DNA of 64,000 nt from Pegoplata infirma (GCA_963921195.1 OY992539.1:212416035-212480034); one strand, 5' to 3'. Shown: positions 23,314-34,327, counted from the stretch's first letter. Notes: generated from the sequence alone by a model not told the origin. Numbers and translations are program-made.

Positions 23314-24832
23314 TATACCCTCCACTCTAGTGATAACACCTCGAAATATTGGTCTAAGACCCCACAAAGTATATATATTTATGATCCTCGTTCGATTCTA
23401 AGACGATCTAGCGATGTCCGTCCGTCCGTCTGTCTGTCTGTTGAAAACACGCTAACTTTTGAAAGACTTTACGGAGGCTCCTGAAGTTTGGCAAATATGT
23501 TGGGCATTTACCTGGTCAGGTTGGTATTGCAATCCAGCGAAATCGGTCCATTGGTTCAAAAGTTATGAGCAAAAGAGTGAATTTCGGCAAGGGTTTTTCG
23601 CGAATTTACAAGATAAAAAACACTATAACTTTCTGAGGATGCTGAAGCTTGGCATATATATTTGTCGTTCCCCTGAGCTGGTTCATATTGAATTTCAGCC
23701 AAATCGGTCCAGTGATTCAAAAGTTATTAGCAAAACCGTAAATTTCAGATTCGCTTCACCTTAAATCCACGTGTTAAAAACCCGTTACACATGTTTTAAA
23801 AACATTGGTAAGTCACAAAAATATTATACAACTTATTTTTGTCACTCAAAAATATTTTTACACTAAAACAAAAAAAAAAGTACACTCGAAAAAAATTGTA
23901 CACATTCAAAAAAAAATTTACACTCAAAAAAAAATTTTGTAAATTATTTATTTTTTTTTCAAAAATTAGTAAAAAAAGTTTTTTACACAAAATAAAATAT
24001 TTCTAATAACAAATGTTATTTTTTTCACGTTAGAAAATTTACTATAACTTAAAAAGGGCATTGTGGAGGGTATTCATACCCAGTTGGAAAATGTGTCACA
24101 GAGGAAATTTCCACAGTGATTCCTTGAGGAAATGTCTTCAGGTTCTGACAAATCATAGGCAATCCTTGATGACATGTCCTAACATTGTCAGCACTGAATG
24201 TTTGCTTTAAGAGTGTGGACAATTCCTCTAAGACGTCTTAAAGGAAATGTATTCAGAATAGCAGTATACTAAATTAGAATTTTAAATCTGGGCAACTCTT
24301 TAATTTCCAAGAAAAAGATGGCAATGTTATCGACTTAATTAAAATAAAATCAAAGTCTAACAAGTAGAATAAAAGTAATAAATAGACAAACAATTTTAAA
24401 AATAAAGTTTGGAACAAGTGGTTAGGTGTGGGACTAATAAACTGGAGGTTCCAGGTTCAAATCCAGTTGGGACTAAAAAAGGCGAAAAGTTTTTTCTAAA
24501 TATGAGAGAGATAATTTATAAAGGAAAATGGATAAAAGTAAGAACTAAATGAAATACGATTTTTTTTTTGTATTTTCGCATGACCTATGTCAGACATTTC
24601 CCCGAAGAAGTCTTAGGTGACATGTCCCCAGAAGGTCAGCCCTGACCACTGCTGACTTTGAGTGAGGACATTTTGAAAAATTGTATGAAACTGTCCTCAA
24701 CCCAGTATATAGAGATGTCTTGTGGATGTCAGGTGTGACTCTGACATGTCATCGCTCCGTCACTAAGGATGGCTCGAGGACGTTGCAAACTGGGTAGATT
24801 CGGTCAAGTCGAATTTAACTTTTCTACTTGTT
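23314..24832 (-). mobile_element. mini-me-like element split by a CCCAG-TIR insertion
   Basis: Inverse orientation from TATACCCTCCACTCTAGTGA through CTAAGACCCCACAAAGTATA, CGATCTAGCGATGTCCGTCC and a GTCTGTC run to TTGTGGAGGGTATTCATA. It resumes after the insertion with TAGATTCGGTCAAGTCGAAT and ends TTCTACTTG. An internal ~165-bp duplication (two copies of a GCGAAATCGGTCCA / AAAAGTTATGAGCAAA block) creates the 101-codon open frame at 23459-23764. A homologous frame is open at 63269-63574 but is closed by a stop in the copy at 50.9-51.2 kb, so I do not call a gene. Confidence 0.82.
24079..24794. mobile_element. TIR element, ends CCCAGTT..., TA target duplication
   Basis: It begins CCCAGTTGGAAAATGTGTCA and ends GTTGCAAACTGGG. 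It interrupts the mini-me-like copy between TATTCATA and TAGATTCGG, so the TA at 24077-24078 and 24795-24796 is the duplicated target. Inside are variants of GGACATGTC / ATGTCCT words (for example GATGACATGTCCT, GGTGACATGTCCCC) in both orientations and a perfect B-box-like word GGTTCAAATCC at 24454. 716 bp, no coding region. Confidence 0.85.
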
Positions 24833-25578
24833 ATACCCCACACCACTATGTGGTACAGGGTATATTCAGTTTGTGCTGATGTTTGTAACTACCCGAAATA
24901 TTGGTCCTAGACATACCTTTAAGTATACCGATCTACTCCGAATTACTTTTTGAGTCGATTTAGCGATGTCCGTCCGTCCGTCTGTCCATCTATCGGTTAA
25001 TGCACGATACAGTTCCCAATTTTCAATCAATTGACTTGAAATTTGAAACTTAAGCATCTTTTGGCCCAAGGACAAAGCCTATTGACTCTAATGACCGTAT
25101 TGTAATAGATATCGCTTTGAAACTTAGCAGTTAATCAAATTTTGTGTGCATGAATCATCATTCCAAATTTCAAAGGAATCGGATCAGTCCTTCTGGTAGT
25201 CCCCACACAAGCCACCCTCCCGATATTCACATAATTCCCTCAAAATTCATAAAAATGAAAATATTTGATAAAAATTTTATTTTTAGGTGTTAAACGTGTA
25301 CTTTAGTTACCTAATCAAATTGGAATATAATTGGACCATTTTTGGACTAAGTCCCCCTCATAAAAATTTCGACCGATATTCAGTTAAATTGGTATATCGA
25401 CAAAAAAATAAACCAATTCCACTAAAATTTGATCTGTGTGTGTTTTCTATACTAAATAAAGATATTACAAAAGACAGATCCAATCGGTCAATGTTTGGAC
25501 TTGGGACCCATTTTCCGGAAAACACTGGTGTAGGGTATCATATGGTCGGGCTTGACCGACTATAACTTTCTTACTTGT
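24831..25578 (-). mobile_element. Second mini-me/INE-1-type subfamily element
   Basis: Starts TTATACCCCACACCACTATG with TGGTACAGGGTATATTC, then GAGTCGATTTAGCGATGTCC and GTCCGTCCGTCTGTCC. It ends GGGTATCATATGGTCGGGCT with GACCGACTATAACTTTCTTACTTG. The plan (TATACCC end, (GTCY)n, ACAAGTAAGAAAG end read inversely) is that of the other mini-me-like copies but the sequence is distinct, so it is a separate subfamily. It abuts the previous element tail-to-head. The 92-codon frame at 25287-25565 is not recognised as a protein. Confidence 0.75.
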
Positions 25579-27250
25579 TTTTTTTTTTCCAAATCATCAG
25601 CTCTTGAAAGAGCATCGTTTTTTTTTTGCTATTGCCTTACATTTTATTTTTCGGCACAGCCTATGCACAGTGTTCTTTAAAATAACAAAATTTGTTGCAC
25701 AGTGTAATAAAATGAAAGCCAAAATAATTCAAAAACTTAGCTTATAACTAAATTCTGACTTAACAGAATTTGTATACACTACTTTTATTAATAATTATAA
25801 TTTTTACTTAATTTACTCTTGTGTCTTAAGTCTTTTGTTTTTTTCAACTCCATTTTTTTCCTCGTATAAACACAATTTGTGACAGTTTTTTGTATATTTT
25901 CAAAAAATTTTAAAATGTTTGCATTAGTCTTGTTATATGATGATTGATTTACATTTATTATTTTCACACATTTTTAACTTTCCTTTGTACGTTACAAAAA
26001 TTTCACCCTAATTATTAAGTTTTAGTTTTCTGTTTGTATTAAAATTGTTATGATTGATCATCTTAAATATTAAAAAAAAATAACTGCAACACTCCCTAAT
26101 TTTTGTATGTCAATAATAAACCTTATTTGTATACAAGCTAATAATAACAAAAAAAAAAAAAAAGATTTCTTTTTTTTTTTGAAAATGTTTGCCTTTTATA
26201 AAGCAAAACAATAAAAATGTGCAATGTCAAAAATTTGTTTACAGACAAAAAAATCATTTGTCATAACATGAACAAAAAGAAAAAAATTAAAAAAACCTTT
26301 TTATGAAATGAATTACTACACTAGAGCAGTCTTGTTAACATAAGTGAATATATAAACAAAACTGTAACAAATCATAAAAATATTTTTACGCATCATCACA
26401 GCGCAAAAAAATCCCAGACAGACTACAAGTAATCAGTATTTTACTACCAACAAAAAATCAAAAAAAAAAAAAAATAAAAAATCAGTGGTTGCTGGTGATG
26501 AAGTGGAAGATGAAATTTTAAGTTTAAGCAGAAGCAACCATAAAAAACAATTGTTAAGTAATAAAAAAACAAAAAAAAGGCAAAAAAATTAAAAAGAGCA
26601 AACGTGATAAAATTTCACATTGATGATTGATCACTCCCTAAGGGGCGTAAAACACAAAACACACTTAAAGAGATAAAGGAAAAAATATATAAAAATTAAA
26701 CAAAATCTTTATAAATGAAACAAATTTTGAAAAAAGAAACAATAAAAATAACCTCTAAATAAAATTTTAACACAAAAAAGCTATAATAATTAAATTGAAA
26801 ATCGTTATGATTTTAACAAAATACAAAAATGACAAATTAAAATGACTCAACATAATAGAAATATTTTTTTAGACTTTATTTTTTTTTAAATGTCTAAAAT
26901 TTTTTTAACAGCACTAAGCAACAAGAAAATTTATGCGCAAAAAAAGGAAAATTTGAAAAAATTTTCGATATACGAAATCTCGCGGATTCTGAACAAATTT
27001 TCATAGTGAAAGACAACTTTTTTTAAGATTGAAAAAATCTTTTAGACTATAAATTTTTTTTTTGTTTTTTTTAATATGTAGAAAATTTTAAACAACACTG
27101 ATGAACAAGAAAATGTATGTGCTTAAAGGGAAAATCTGAAAAATTTTTCGTTGTAGAAAAACTTGCGGACTCTGAAATATTTTTTATAATAAAGTCACAG
27201 ATTATGAAACAATTTTTATAAAGAAAGATTAATTTTTCATTTTCTGATTG
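25579..27250. other. AT-rich non-coding stretch
   Basis: No coding region recognised. Contains GCACAGTGTTCTTT at 25664 (resembles the CACTGTG ends at 30591/34213), one inverted copy of the CTTAAG motif at 25819-25842 (TTGTGTCTTAAGTCTTTTGT), and weak relatives of the 37-bp repeat near 26950-27240. Confidence 0.55.
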
Positions 27251-27855
27251 CACTGTTCAATAAGAAAACTTACAAGGGAAGTCTCCCTAGTGTCACCCGC
27301 GGATCTTTATGGAATTGGTTTTATTTTGTAGAGCAGAAAAAATAAAGGGACACGTATTTTTTTTTAGCGGCCCAAATTCATATTTAGGGGGTAGAACGGA
27401 GGGGGAAGACAAGGCCATTATTCAGTTTTTTTTCGTTTATCTCCTATATTATGCAAAGAAATCTAGTCATGTTACATACCAAATGAAAGGTCTTTGGAAA
27501 ACCTATCTACTTGTGTTAAGAACGTGTCCAAACATGCACAACTTTTCATCATATTGAGTAAAATACCAAAATTTTAGGTCATTTTTGTTAATAAGTCAAA
27601 AAATGTTAACTTCTTTGGCCCGTTATTAGCACCACAAGATAGGTATTTTTAATACCTTTGATCTGCTACCACACATGCCTATAATAGTTTTGTTTAACCC
27701 TGCTGTTAGGTTAGAAAAATCTTACGGTTGTTAGGTTAGTGGACCATTTGGTCCATACTTAATATTCAAACAAAATAACAATTTAATATTATATTTGTAT
27801 ATATTTTGGATCATTTCTACCTAAATACGATTATTTTAGGCTTAACTCAACGTTA

Positions 27856-28375
27856 GAGATGGGTGCGTGAGTGAATTTTGGGTCACGCTCACGCAAGAAA
27901 TATTATAATCGCTCATGAATCACTCACTCGATTTTTTTCTTTACTCACGCTCACTTACTACTCACGTCAGTAAACCTTAAATAAGTTACGTCATGCGTGA
28001 CTCACGTGATTCATAATTACGCTCACCCCAATTCACGCAATATTCACTTACAAATACATAATTTTATGGAAATTAAAAAAAAAAAAAATTTCATATATTA
28101 GCAGACCGTTAATTTGAATTTTAACTGATTGCTAAACGAAAAATACAAATAAAACTGTAAATAAAACTGAAAACAATACAAAAAAATATATTGAATCACG
28201 CAAGAAAAATGGCACTCACGCAAAAATTAGGCTCGATTTCTAATCACTCACACATAAAAGTTTTGGAATCACACTCACTCAAGCATGATTCTCGTAATTA
28301 ACTAGATTTTCGCTCGAGCGTGAGTCACGCCTGATTCACGAGAACCACGCAAATCACGTGACCAATGTAAACATT
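27856..28375. repeat. CACGTGAG / GTGAGCGTGA-rich dispersed repeat
   Basis: Starts AGAGATGGGTGCGTGAGTGA and is filled with TCACGCTCACGCAAG, GACTCACGTGATTCA and ATTCACGAGAACCACGC words on both strands. Related stretches occur at 7806-7900, 31165-31250, 32860-33043, 33500-33625 and 34328-34890, several of which also start or end with AGAGATGG. Probably the degenerate remains of a TIR element family; I could not find a matched right end here. Confidence 0.65.
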
Positions 28376-28412
28376 TGTTGAAGGATTCCCTTTTTTCATA
28401 TTCTTTACTTTA

Positions 28413-29050
28413 GAGATTGTTTTGTATTACAATTCAACAAAAGGTACATATGTTAGTTTTTTTTCCTATAATTTCTAATGATTCATCTCATTTAGGTGGC
28501 GTGGATATTGCTGATCAAATGGTTGGTTCCTACAGCACGAAACGCGCAAGAAATCGATGGCCTAACGTTGTATTTGGAAACATACTTGATATCCCAGCAA
28601 AACCTTAAACATGGTAACGGTTATGTAATGCATTACCATGTAATGCATAGCCCAATAAAAATTAAAAAATGTGCATTAATTTTCGCCTACCGCTTACCAT
28701 AGGCATTCACTATATTTATTTTTCATGCATTATGTAAAACTCATGCATTACTTTGAGTGACATCCCAAACAAAAAGAATCAATCAAGTATAAGGTATTGT
28801 AAGGTTGCCTTATTCTATACTGGATTAATGATTTTTGTTTGGGATAAGACTCAAAGTAGCGCATAAGTTTTACATAATGCGTGAAAAATACAAAAAAGTT
28901 ATGCCTATGGTAAGCGATAGGGAAAAAATTTTTGTTTTTTTGCTATGCATTACATGGTAATGCATTACATGGCCGTCACCATTTTAAAATTTTGCCGGAA
29001 TACCCGCTTTGAATGCGTGCATCCTATTTTCTAAAATCGACGTTTCATAG
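28413..29050 (+). pseudogene. piggyBac-like transposase, C-terminal remnant with intron and insertion
   Basis: 28413-28443 encodes EIVLYYNSTKG, followed by a 52-nt stretch with fly-intron form (GTACAT...TTTAG, 28444-28495). The frame then continues GVDIADQMVGSYSTKRARNR and WPNVVFGNILDI. GGVDxxDQ and the NRWP region are conserved in piggyBac transposases (DDE_Tnp_1_7), and the Asp belongs to the catalytic set. A 407-bp element (28593-28999) interrupts the frame. Without it, and with one copy of the AT duplication, the frame reads on as PALNACILFSKIDVS to a TAG at 29048-29050. The N-terminal and central parts, with the other catalytic Asp residues, are not found. Non-functional remnant; family call secure. 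Confidence 0.88.
28593..28999. mobile_element. CCCAGCAAAAC-TIR element inserted in the piggyBac transposase
   Basis: Begins CCCAGCAAAACCTTAAAC and ends AATTTTGCCGGA, an imperfect inverse. The AT at 28591-28592 and 29000-29001 fits a 2-bp duplication, and removing element plus one AT restores the transposase frame. The interior is itself palindromic: GTAATGCATTACCATGTAAT near 28625 is mirrored near 28950, and CATCCCAAACAAAAATC-type words lie around the centre. No coding region. Confidence 0.8.
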
Positions 29051-29421
29051 GCTCCGGCTATCGAAATCGCAGGAGAAAATATACTATGGACCAAATGGTC
29101 CCCTAACCTAAGATACGTAACTTTTTATTTTTCTCAGTCCTGGTTTAAGTCAGAACCTAGATTTTTTGTAAATAACATTGTTTTATAAAAAGACCCCATG
29201 AGCAAAAAATCTAAGCCAGTATATATCACCGTTCAAAAGTTACACAGGAAACAATCCAAAAATTGGACCAAATGGGCTTAACCTAACAGCAGGGTTAAAT
29301 AGGCGTAAATTGTAAAAAACTGAAAAAGGTCAATTTCCCCCATACAAATCGACTCCCCCTAAAAATGAGTTTGGGCCGCTAAAAAAAAATACATGTCGAA
29401 TTAATTTTCGTTGTTAATAAC

Positions 29422-29995
29422 TAGGGATGAGATTTCCATGCAAATGCATGTTTTTTGTCGATAGTTTAAAAACGATATCGACCAATTATCTTTCCGAATC
29501 AAGAAATTTGCGTAAAAATGGCATCGATTTGTTTTTGCATATTTTTGCATATTTTGGTGAAAATGCATATTTTTGCATATTTTGGTTTAAAATGCATATT
29601 TTGTGCATATTTCCAACTTATAAGTGCATATTTTTGCATATTTTGGCATAAATTAGCAGAAACACAAATTGAAATTTTTTTGTTACAAAAACTATTATAA
29701 ATTTTAAAAAATTTTTTTCAAAGTAAGAAAAATTATTTTTTTTTTTATTTTTTTTTATAGATTGTCTTAATTTCTAAAAAAAATCTTTCTTATTAAAAGT
29801 TTCAAATGCTACTATTTAACCCCGGCGTTATTTTTTGATTTTTAAGAAGTTTTTCCTTTGAAAACAAGATTTTTATTGCACACTTTTTACTTTTTAGTGC
29901 ATATTTTTAGGTTTTTTAGTGCATATTTTGAATTTTTTAGCGCATATTTTAAGCGCATATTTTCGATTTTTTAGTGCATGAAAATCTCATCCCTA
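29422..29995. mobile_element. hAT-like non-autonomous element with perfect 8-bp target duplication
   Basis: TIR TAGGGATGAGATTTCCATGC at 29422 pairs with TGCATGAAAATCTCATCCCT then A ending 29995. TTAATAAC flanks both ends exactly (29414-29421 and 29996-30003). An 8-bp duplication is characteristic of hAT transposons. The interior is dominated by short repeats of GCATATTTTTGCATATTTTG, so its open frames (29427-29651, 29518-29700) repeat IFAYFG-like peptides and are not genes. Confidence 0.88.
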
Positions 29996-30059
29996 TTAAT
30001 AACATATCCAAATTTCTTGAAAATCGGAGGGTGACACCAGAGAGACTTCCCTTGTTAGT

Positions 30060-30590
30060 CTTCTTTCATTTGGCATTGGAGCCATAATGGCCAATGAAAG
30101 AATACCTTCAAGTAAACAAACTCATGCAGGTTAGTTTCAAATTCCTGTTTATGGTCCTCTGAAGTTTTTAATTTTTTATAGAAGGCTTATAGAATTCAAA
30201 CCTGAGCTTTAAAATATGGTTTGATGTCTTCAGTAAAATTGTATGGCGTTTTTTTTTCCTTGAACATATTAACCCTCTAACTGACATTTTAAGCGGGCAT
30301 TTTCGTCCTTTTTTAAAAATTAAACACAGAAGTCTAATAAAACGTCCATTTATAGGATTAAAGTGTTTAACAAATATTTTCCTCATAAAATTTCATTAGC
30401 GATTGTCAAAGGAAGAAAGTTCGTGCGATGTGCACTAAATTAAAAAAACTGGAAAAAATATAAAGAATCATATTTTTTTGTATTTTTTACTAAAGCAATG
30501 TTAAAAATTCGAAAAAAAATATTTTAAATATAGTTCTGAGCGAAAAATTACATTTTGAAGTGTTTTTTTTTTTTAATTTTATGATGATTC
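30060..30590. repeat. Dispersed element family (homologous to 22968-23310) and AT-rich sequence
   Basis: GGCATTGGAGCCATAATGGC, CTGAAGTTTTTAATTTTTTA and AACATATTAACCCTCTAACT follow the same order as at 22990-23160. After 30310 the sequence is AT-rich and unrecognised. No coding region. Confidence 0.6.
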
Positions 30591-31320
30591 CACTGTGCTA
30601 CACCAAAAATATGCAGGGGTTCTCATATGAAAATTCGGGTTGGCTGGAGTCCATAGAGTACTGATATACTCATAGTTTTTCTGGATCACTTCGTTAAGTA
30701 CGTTTTTTATTGGCAAATGTGTTGAAAAACGGCAATTCTTAAATTACAATTTTAAAAAATTATTACTTTGTTAATGTGTAACCGATTTTCGATTTTAAGG
30801 ATTTTTTTGAAAGGCATAAGTCATACCTTTTAAACAAAACAAAAAAATTAAAAATCGATCAAGAATTGGCTGAGCTACGATCGTTTAAGTTAAAAAAAAC
30901 CCAATTTTTTTAAAAATTTGCCATATTCTTTATACTCTAAGTTGAAAGTGCATCATTAAACAATTTGTTTTGTATTTTTGTATAATAGTATAGTAAAGTA
31001 GCTTTCCAAAACACCAAAAAACATAACAATCGGTTAAAAAATGAATGAGTTATGCTAAGTTTTGTGATAGGACATTTTTAATTTTTTTTCAGAAATGCTT
31101 GTAATTCAGGTATTATTCATAAATCTTATTGCTAGTAGTAATTTTATGTGCCTATGCATATAAACAAGAGATGGTAACATAATTAGATTTGTGCGTGATT
31201 GACACATGATCACAAGTGAGCGTGATTGAAAATCAATTTTACATTTTTGAAACGAAATTAGTAAAATTGTGGGATCATGTGATGGAAATTATACCTATTT
31301 ATAAATATACGTATGAGACA
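30591..31320 (+). repeat. Left arm of long inverted repeat
   Basis: Pairs with 33240-34213. Contains CACTGTGCTACACCAAAAAT, TTTATTGGCAAATGTGTTGA, GATCGTTTAAGTTAAAAAA and, near its inner end, CAAGAGATGGTAACATAATT with ATTTGTGCGTGATTGACACA. High identity by eye with only scattered differences. Confidence 0.88.
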
Positions 31321-33239
31321 TTCCACACCAAATGGCTAGCGAAAAAAACACGTGTACCGTAAATTTCTGAATATGTTGTATGGATAGCCCTATATGGAGG
31401 TAAGAAAATTGCGTTTTTGGTTTTTTAATTTTTCAAAAACTGGGCTTAGGAAGCGTGGTAAAATATTGGAAAAAAATGGTCAAATTTGTGTCGAGTTGCC
31501 TTGTTTAAATATTTATCAACTTAAAACGGAATGCACTACAATCTCATAAATTTCTATTCTTGTATAGTTTTGTATGGGCTATTGATTAAACATTTTTTGG
31601 AAAATTTTCAGAACCCGATCTGAAATTTTGCATTTTTTAAAAAAGTCAATTTATAAAAAATCCGGCCACTTTTGTTTTTTTTTATTTTTTTTTAATATTA
31701 GATTTTGTCAATTTTTATGGACGGATCGAAGATGGTGATGGGTACAGGTTCGGGGGTATAAATATTCTTATTTATACAAAAAAAAAAAAAATATCAAAAA
31801 CTAAAACTTCAAAAATCTTTCAGAAATTTCAGCCAAATCTACAATTTTACATTTAGAGGTCTTATTGTAAAAACTCGATAAGCAACATTTCATTTTATGG
31901 TGGGTTTTGTGTTTAAAACTTTTGAAATAATGTAGAAAATATACTCTTAAAAAAAAAACAAAACTGTAAAGTTAACAATTTTTTTTAGTTAAGTTGATTT
32001 AACTGGCTTTTTAGCAAATTTTTAATTAAAATCAGCGTTTTAACTAATTTTTTTAGTTAAGTTCAATTTACGAGAATACTAGTTTTGAACAAATTTTGAA
32101 TTAATTTTTTGTTGACTTTAAAACTGAGTTAACAAATTGTTACTAATTAATTTGCTGATTTTTTGTAACAACTATTTAAGAAATTTCTTGTGTAGCCTCC
32201 TATGCAAATCTCATAAGTTCTACTTAAGCTAAACTTAATGCTGTGAAAAAATAGAAAAAAAAATAAGTGAAGTGTTAGTGTTTAAAGTGTTCGGTGAAAT
32301 AAAAATAAAATTTAACCTGAAAATGTAAAAAACAATATTACAAAATATTTTGTTAATTTTAGTTTCCGAAAAGTAACAAAAATTTTAGCAGAATTCAATT
32401 AATTTTTTTGTAAATATGTACATAAAAATGTTACGAAATTTTCAGCTAAATTTTTAGTTAAAGTTACAGTTTTTTTTTGCAACATTCATTCTACGAAAAG
32501 TTAGCTAAATAGTTTTAGTTAAATTAACTAGAAATTTAGTAGGCTCAAAATCAGGTGCTTTAATAGTTAAATTTAATTAAATTTTTTGTTAACTTTACAG
32601 TTTTTTTTTTTTGAGTGTAACTTTTGCAGAACTTTTATTCTAAAAATATTTGTACAAAGGGTTACAGCAAGACTTCTGCCACAAATCTGTAAATGGAACA
32701 TCAGAAGAAGGAGAAAAACACGAACAAATACAATGTTGCTTATCAAGTTCTTGCAGTAAGCCCTTCATTTGTTTTGATTTTTTCGGGACGAAATCTGAAG
32801 TTAATCAAAATTTTACATTTTTTTTGTTGCTTTTTTTGGTATGAAAGGAAATATAAAGAGAAAATAAATCACACAAACTTACGCAAAAAATCAACTCACG
32901 CACACTCATTCACGTAATAATCTTACCCACGCAATTTTTTCTTCCACTCACGCTCAATCACAATCACGTGAGTAAAATTGAATTCAGTCACACTCACGCG
33001 TGATCACGCTCTAATCTGCTCATGTGCCCATCTCTAGTTTGTCTATCCACACAAAAGAATTCAGTAATGTGTTTTTCGTTTTTTTTTCGAGAAAATCGCA
33101 TTTGAATTTTGAATTTCATAACAATTTAGTAATTTGCATGTATTTTCTTGTTTCAACGTAGCGTATAAGTAACATTTATGCAAATATTTAATACTCATTC
33201 GATACGTTGAAGAAAATACAAGCAAATTACAAAATTGTT
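31321..33239. other. Interior of the palindromic element
   Basis: Contains a dispersed repeat shared with 21745-21910 (31550-31690), a TA-flanked TIR element (31944-32617) and a CACGTGAG-type block (32860-33043) ending CTAATCTGCTCATGTGCCCA then TCTCTAG. The overlapping 64- and 74-codon frames at 32650-32917 have no recognisable homology. Sequence at 33060-33240 is AT-rich. Confidence 0.55.
31944..32617. mobile_element. TA-flanked TIR element, ends CACTCAAAAA
   Basis: Left end CTCTTAAAAAAAAAACAAAA then CTGTAAAGTTAAC pairs with right end GTTAACTTTACAGTTTTTTT then TTTTTGAGTG. TA flanks at 31942-31943 and 32618-32619. Interior has repeated TTTAGTTAAGTT / AACTTTACAG words in both orientations. 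674 bp, non-coding. Terminal CACTC and TA flank match the smaller element at 40756-40983. Confidence 0.75.
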
Positions 33240-34213
33240 ATGAAAATTTATTTATAAATAGGTAAAATTTCCATCAAATGATCCGACAATTTTACCAATT
33301 TCGTTTCAAAAATGTTTGCAAACGCATAACATTTTCTGTCATAAAAATGTTGCAGGTATAACTTTTCAAAAAAGGTTTTTTACTTAAACGAGCCTATTTT
33401 CAACCTACTCTCAATATTTTTTTTTTGTTTAAGAAGTAACACTCATATTTTTCAAACAAAACGAAAACATTATAAATGGGATTTAGAAGCAACTGACACG
33501 CCCATTTGTTTTATCCCACTCACACTGCCACTCACTCACAACCACGTGAGTAAAATTGATTTTCAATCACGCTCACTTGTTATCATGTGTCAATCACGCA
33601 CAAATCTAATTATGTTACCATCTCTTGTTTATATGCATAGGCACATAAAATTACTACTAGCAATAAGATTTATGAATAATACCTGAATTACAAGCATTTC
33701 TGAAAAAAAAATTAAAAATGTCCTATCACAAAACTTAGCATAACTCATTCATTTTTTAACCGATTGTTATGTTTTTTGATGTTTTGGAAAGCTACTTTAC
33801 TATACTTTTATACAAAAATACAAAAAAAAAATTTTAATGATGCACTTTCAACTTAGAGTATAAAGAATATGGCAAATTTTTCAAAAAATTGGGTTTTTTT
33901 TAACTTAAACGATCGTAGCTCAGCCAATTCTTGATCGATTTTTAATTTTTTTGTTTTGTTTAAAAGGTATGACTTATACCTTTCAAAAAAATCCTTAAAA
34001 TCGAAAATCGGTTACACATTAACAAAGTAATAATTTTTTAAAATTGTAATTTAAGAATTGCCGTTTTTCAACACATTTGCCAATAAAAAACGTACTTAAC
34101 GAAGTGATCCAGAAAAACTATGAGTATATCAGTACTCTATGGACTCCAACCAACCCGAATTTTTATATGAGAACCCCTGCATATTTTATTTTTGGTCTTT
34201 TGTAGCACAGTGT
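33240..34213 (-). repeat. Right arm of long inverted repeat
   Basis: Inverse of 30591-31320, ending GTAGCACAGTG. It is longer than the left arm because a CACGTGAG-type block (33500-33600) follows the shared TGATTGACACATGAT segment before pairing resumes near 33240-33320 (TTTCGTTTCAAAAATG). Confidence 0.85.
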
Positions 34214-34327
34214 TCTTATCTTTGGCCAAATAAACCCATGATCTCCCGTTTTAACGGGTCATTTTTGTGCTTTTTTAAAAGAAATATATAAAACTCTATG
34301 AAATAAGGCAGTTAGAGGGTTAAAATT

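Larger units (their letters stand above)
27698..29294 (+). mobile_element. piggyBac-like element with TTAA target duplication
   Basis: TIRs are CCCTGCTGTTAGGTTA at 27698 and its inverse TAACCTAACAGCAGGG ending 29294. TTAA flanks both ends (27694-27697 and 29295-29298), the diagnostic piggyBac target. Just inside each end lies GGACCATTTGGTCC (27742) or GGACCAAATGGTCC (29098), mirror copies of a palindromic word. The interior carries a transposase remnant on the plus strand. The 5' two-thirds of the gene has been replaced by CACGTGAG-type repeat sequence (27856-28375). Confidence 0.9.
27273..30054. mobile_element. TIR element CAAGGGAAGTCTC with nested insertions
   Basis: Left end CAAGGGAAGTCTCCCTAGTG (27273) pairs with right end GGTGACACCAGAGAGACTTC then CCTTG (to 30054). 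The flanking TTA is present on both sides (27270-27272, 30055-30057), consistent with a TA or TTA duplication. Its own arms also share AATTTGGGCCGCTAAAAAAA-type sequence (27362 and 29370, inverted). Between them lie a piggyBac-like element (27698-29294) and a hAT-like element (29422-29995). It is inserted in a copy of the CACTGTKC...GGAGCC family. The shared terminus groups it with 6920-8225. Confidence 0.8.
30273..34319. mobile_element. Large palindromic composite element, possible TTAA target
   Basis: Outermost matched ends are CCCTCTAACTG at 30273 and its inverse CAGTTAGAGGG ending 34319, each bordered by TTAA, as in piggyBac-type elements. However, the TTAACCCTCTAACTG region at the left is shared with the repeat at 23150 together with its upstream flank, so the boundary is uncertain. 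Well inside lie long inverted arms: 30591-31320 and 33240-34213, starting CACTGTGCTAC and pairing for hundreds of bases (TGCAGGGGTTCTCATATGA, GTCCATAGAGTACTGATATA, GAAGTGATCCAGAAAAACTA). The 1.9-kb centre holds further repeats. No transposase found. Confidence 0.6.

Noticed and set aside
24415..24478. Possible tRNA gene with GGTTCAAATCC B box
   Set aside because: T-stem pairing fails, no acceptor stem was found, and it sits inside a TIR element.
29427..29700. Short open frames rich in Phe, Ile and His
   Set aside because: Produced by GCATATTTTT repeats inside the hAT-like element.
32650..32917. Overlapping 64- and 74-codon frames inside the palindrome
   Set aside because: No domain recognised; the second runs into the CACGTGAG-type repeat block.
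30591..34213. Transib element based on CACTGTG ends
   Set aside because: No 5-bp GC-rich target duplication and no transposase; a heptamer match alone is weak.
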